Shown here one piece after another: positions 63,662 to 64,000 of a DNA stretch of 64,000 nt. The notes under the pieces were generated by a model that was not told the DNA's origin, did no database searches, and saw only the letters and a program-made list of their open reading frames with translations. Position numbers and translations under genes: made by a program. The DNA comes from Pelomonas sp. CA6 (GTDB lineage Bacteria > Pseudomonadota > Gammaproteobacteria > Burkholderiales > Burkholderiaceae_C). The stretch's first letter is position 1; each line of letters starts with the position of its first letter. The DNA lies in assembly GCF_022549225.1 (NCBI RefSeq), contig NZ_JAKZFD010000003.1, positions 1 to 64,000 of the forward strand. The letters are read 5' to 3'.

Positions 63662-64000
63662 TGCAGATCGATTGGACGGTGGAGGCCGGCTGGCAGCCGG
63701 TGCTCGATGCCTGGCGCGACGGGCCCGAGGGTGCGCGCATCCAGGCGCTGCTGCGCGAGCGCCTGGCGGCCGGCGCGACGATCTACCCGCCCGAGCCGCT
63801 GCGCGCGCTGCGGCTGACCCCGCGCGCCGCGGTCCATGCCGTGATCCTGGGCCAGGATCCCTACCACGGGCCCGGTCAGGCCGAGGGGCTGGCCTTCTCC
63901 GTGGCCGAGGGGCAGAAGTTCCCGCCTTCGCTGCGCAACATCTTCAAGGAACTGCAGCGCGACCTGGGCCAGCGGCCGCCGATGTCCGGCAGCCTGGTGC
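63661..64000 (+). CDS. ung: Uracil-DNA glycosylase, partial (cut by window end)
   Basis: Only the first 113 residues are inside the window. They contain the family active-site motif [18 protein letters not shown] (catalytic Asp in GQDPYH) and [12 protein letters not shown]. Ung removes uracil from DNA. It is translationally coupled to trpC, as in related Burkholderiales. Confidence 0.95.
   Translation, partial: MQIDWTVEAGWQPVLDAWRDGPEGARIQALLRERLAAGATIYPPEPLRALRLTPRAAVHAVILGQDPYHGPGQAEGLAFSVAEGQKFPPSLRNIFKELQRDLGQRPPMSGSLV

Overview
The window comes from a high-GC (roughly two-thirds GC by eye) betaproteobacterium, most likely a member of the order Burkholderiales near the Roseateles/Mitsuaria/Ideonella group. 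Family assignments rest on reading motifs; no database was searched. The main reasons are the backbone gene set and order (mltA, a PF10136 membrane 'recombinase', apaG, rpe, gph, trpE-trpG-ltaE-trpD-trpC-ung), the codon use, and a beta-glucan degrader's gene set.

Positions 1-11,600 are an accessory region with visibly lower GC, a tyrosine recombinase (7057) and a decayed second recombinase copy in the opposite direction (about 6811-6910). Its cargo looks like conflict or defence genes: (i) a leftward operon of a 48-residue one-helix membrane protein, a 369-residue glycine-rich membrane protein and a 499-residue glycine-zipper protein behind two operator-like palindromes; (ii) a leftward pair of HEPN-type proteins, each with an R-x4-H motif, followed downstream by a protein whose N-terminus matches the proteasome/HslV Ntn-hydrolase active site; (iii) a membrane-anchored KAP-family P-loop NTPase. 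None of the first two groups matches a named system I know. Positions 11,635-14,250 hold truD and two tiny membrane-protein genes, each preceded by an attC-like folded repeat, which looks like a small integron-type cassette array.

Positions 14,255-27,465 are mostly backbone: a beta-lactamase-fold lipoprotein, the DabAB inorganic carbon transporter with a divergent LysR regulator, mltA, a divergent 50-residue membrane protein, the PF10136 membrane protein, apaG, a periplasmic binding protein, tag, rpe and a small tyrosine phosphatase.

Positions 27,490-57,000 separate rpe from gph, two genes usually adjacent in Burkholderiales. This stretch carries an RND efflux pump with its adaptor, a pseudouridine catabolic pair (psuK with an N-terminal HTH, psuG), an S9 peptidase and a two-sided beta-glucan/glucose utilisation locus. 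The leftward arm has GH3, GH1, a complete sugar ABC transporter and GH30. The rightward arm has an OmpR-family response regulator and sensor kinase, a second complete sugar ABC transporter, glucokinase and a TonB-dependent receptor. Four copies of an 11-bp-spaced direct repeat (RTTAA-N6-RTTAA) sit in the three main promoter regions of this locus and are a candidate binding site for the local response regulator.

Positions 57,029-64,000 return to backbone: gph, a chalcone-isomerase-like exported protein (opposite strand), and the trp operon. trpE is preceded by an unannotated 26-codon leader peptide with a Trp-Pro-Trp sequence and mutually exclusive RNA pairings, i.e. a candidate trp attenuator. 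The window ends inside ung.
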